Positions 23,891 through 25,002 of a DNA stretch of 25,002 nt are shown here, in pieces; position 1 is the first letter of the stretch, and every line of letters starts with the position of its first letter. The stretch lies in contig DIAY01000043.1 in the NCBI GenBank assembly GCA_002414905.1, positions 30,991 to 55,992 of the forward strand, written 5' to 3'. The translations under genes and the position numbers were made by a program. Source of the stretch: Holophagales bacterium UBA5066 (GTDB taxonomy: Bacteria > Acidobacteriota > Thermoanaerobaculia > UBA5066). The notes below the pieces were generated by a model. The model was not told the DNA's origin, did no database searches, and worked only from the letters and a program-made list of their open reading frames with translations.

Positions 23891-24985
23891 ATGACCGACT
23901 CGCCTCTCTCCCGCCGCCAGCTCCTCGGAACGGCCGCACTCGCCGGCGCCTCCGCGCTCCTCTCGCGGGACCTCGCCGCACAGGCTCCCGCGGCGTCCCC
24001 GTCGCCTTCGCGAAACGGATTCGTCATCGTCACCTCCGCCAACGGCCTCGAGGCCGCAAAGGCCGCACGCCAGGCGCTCATCCAGGGAAAGGACCCCCTC
24101 GACGCTGCGATCGCCGGCGTCAACGTCGTCGAGCTCGATCCGGACGACGTCACCGTCGGGTATGGCGGAATCCCGAACGAGGACGGCGTCGTCGAGCTGG
24201 ACGCGGCGGTCATGGACGGACGGACGATGAGGGCCGGCGCGGTCGCGGCGCTGACCGGCGTGAAGACGCCGTCGAAGGTGGCACGCCTCGTCATGGAGCG
24301 GACCGACCGCGTCTTCCTCGTCGGCGCGGGCGCCCGCCGGTTCGCGACGGCCCACGGCTTCCCCGACGAGAACCTCCTGACGGAGAAGAGCCGGAAGATC
24401 TGGCTCTACTGGAAGGACCGGCTCTCCGACCTCGACGACTGGATCGAGGCGGCCCGCGATGCCGAGGATCCGGAAGTGAAACGGTTCCTCGAGAAGTACG
24501 GCGCCGGACTCTTCCGTCCGCAAGGGACGATCCACCTGTCGGTCCGCTCGGCGAAGGGGGACCTCGCCGGCGTCACGACGACTTCGGGCCTCTTCTTCAA
24601 GATCCCGGGGCGCGTCGGTGACTCGCCGGTCATCGGGGCCGGCCTCTACTCGGAGAACGGAGTCGGATCGGCCGGCTCGACGGGCCGCGGCGAGGCGAAC
24701 CTCCTCACCTGCGGCTCGCACACCGTCGTCGAATACCTCCGCGACGGCCTGGCACCGGAAGAAGCCTGCCTGCGCACCCTGAAGAGGATCGCCGAGAAGA
24801 CGCACCTCGTTCCGCGCCACCGCGACGGAAAAGGGCGCCCCACGTTCAACGTGAACTTCTACTGCGTCGACGCGGCGGGTCGTGCCGCCGGAGCCGCCCT
24901 CTGGAGCGAATCGAAGTACGTCGTCGGCGACGCCGACGGCGTGCGTATTCTCGACAGCGCCTTCCTCTACAAGAGAGACACCTGA
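23891..24985 (+). CDS. Tat-exported Ntn-hydrolase, glycosylasparaginase/isoaspartyl-peptidase family
   Basis: Threonine-type N-terminal nucleophile amidohydrolase of 364 residues, cleaving N4-(beta-N-acetylglucosaminyl)-asparagine or isoaspartyl peptides after self-cleavage. A twin-arginine signal (SRRQLLG, then a hydrophobic stretch ending in AQA) indicates export and places the start at ATG 23891; ATG 23837 or 23858 would put extra residues before it. The predicted nucleophile is Thr213 in PQGTIHLSV. The C-terminal chain has GDLAGVTTTSG, GRVGDSPVIGAGLYSENGVGSAGSTGRGE and GSHTVVEYLRDG, very close to bacterial glycosylasparaginases. The residue before the nucleophile is Gly (G-T), as in isoaspartyl peptidases, rather than the Asp (D-T) of classical glycosylasparaginases. 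Likely role: scavenging of glycoprotein-derived or damaged peptides outside the cytoplasm. Confidence 0.88.
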   Translation: MTDSPLSRRQLLGTAALAGASALLSRDLAAQAPAASPSPSRNGFVIVTSANGLEAAKAARQALIQGKDPLDAAIAGVNVVELDPDDVTVGYGGIPNEDGVVELDAAVMDGRTMRAGAVAALTGVKTPSKVARLVMERTDRVFLVGAGARRFATAHGFPDENLLTEKSRKIWLYWKDRLSDLDDWIEAARDAEDPEVKRFLEKYGAGLFRPQGTIHLSVRSAKGDLAGVTTTSGLFFKIPGRVGDSPVIGAGLYSENGVGSAGSTGRGEANLLTCGSHTVVEYLRDGLAPEEACLRTLKRIAEKTHLVPRHRDGKGRPTFNVNFYCVDAAGRAAGAALWSESKYVVGDADGVRILDSAFLYKRDT

Positions 24986-25002
24986 AGGCGTTCCCGGGAC
25001 GT

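Overview
The window is a 25 kb stretch of high-GC bacterial chromosome. It is tightly packed, with many GTG starts, short overlaps and third-codon positions dominated by G/C. No tRNA, rRNA, insertion sequence, CRISPR array or phage gene was seen. Gene content (aceK next to icd, a tesA/ybbA/ybbP locus, a five-gene NAD-linked [NiFe] hydrogenase, an OPT peptide transporter with a peptidase) fits a Gram-negative, metabolically flexible soil or sediment bacterium. An acidobacterial-type lineage is a guess from gene mix and base composition only; no marker here fixes the phylum.

Region 1 (1-8086, all minus strand) reads, in transcription order, FadR-type GntR regulator, flavoprotein of the alkyl-DHAP synthase/YgcU kind, GlpD-like glycerol-3-phosphate dehydrogenase, FGGY sugar/polyol kinase, aceK, icd (cut by the window edge). 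The first four genes are joined by three identical GTGA stop/start overlaps and look translationally coupled. A good sigma-70-type promoter ahead of the regulator puts the expected transcript start on its GTG codon (a leaderless mRNA). A FadR-box-like palindrome covers that start, suggesting autoregulation by an acyl-CoA-type signal. A separate promoter lies just before icd. The block joins glycerol-phosphate/ether-lipid chemistry to the isocitrate branch point (Icd and its kinase/phosphatase AceK).

Region 2 (8197-12767) holds a small stand-alone RsbRD_N-like helical protein, a TesA-type SGNH esterase predicted to be a lipoprotein, and divergently the ABC ATPase/FtsX permease pair YbbA-YbbP. 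This is the same tesA/ybbAP arrangement as in Escherichia coli.

Region 3 (12774-17199, minus strand) reads, in transcription order, an HD-domain protein of unknown role, an OPT-family oligopeptide transporter and a DUF885-like zinc metallopeptidase (HEVVPGH). The last two are three bases apart and make a plausible peptide uptake-and-cleavage pair.

Region 4 (17352-22199, minus strand) is a complete hoxEFUYH operon for a group 3d bidirectional NAD-linked [NiFe] hydrogenase, with all expected cluster and active-site cysteines visible. Its maturation genes (hyp, hoxW) are not in the window. The 346-base leader/intergenic region upstream carries two perfect hairpins and a short inverted repeat.

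Region 5 (22546-24985, plus strand) holds an MgtC/DUF4010-type membrane protein, a hairpin, and a Tat-exported Ntn-hydrolase of the glycosylasparaginase/isoaspartyl-peptidase family.

The most interesting item is the putative FadR-controlled flavoprotein-GlpD-kinase operon with its leaderless, operator-covered start. No wholly novel defence or mobile system was found.
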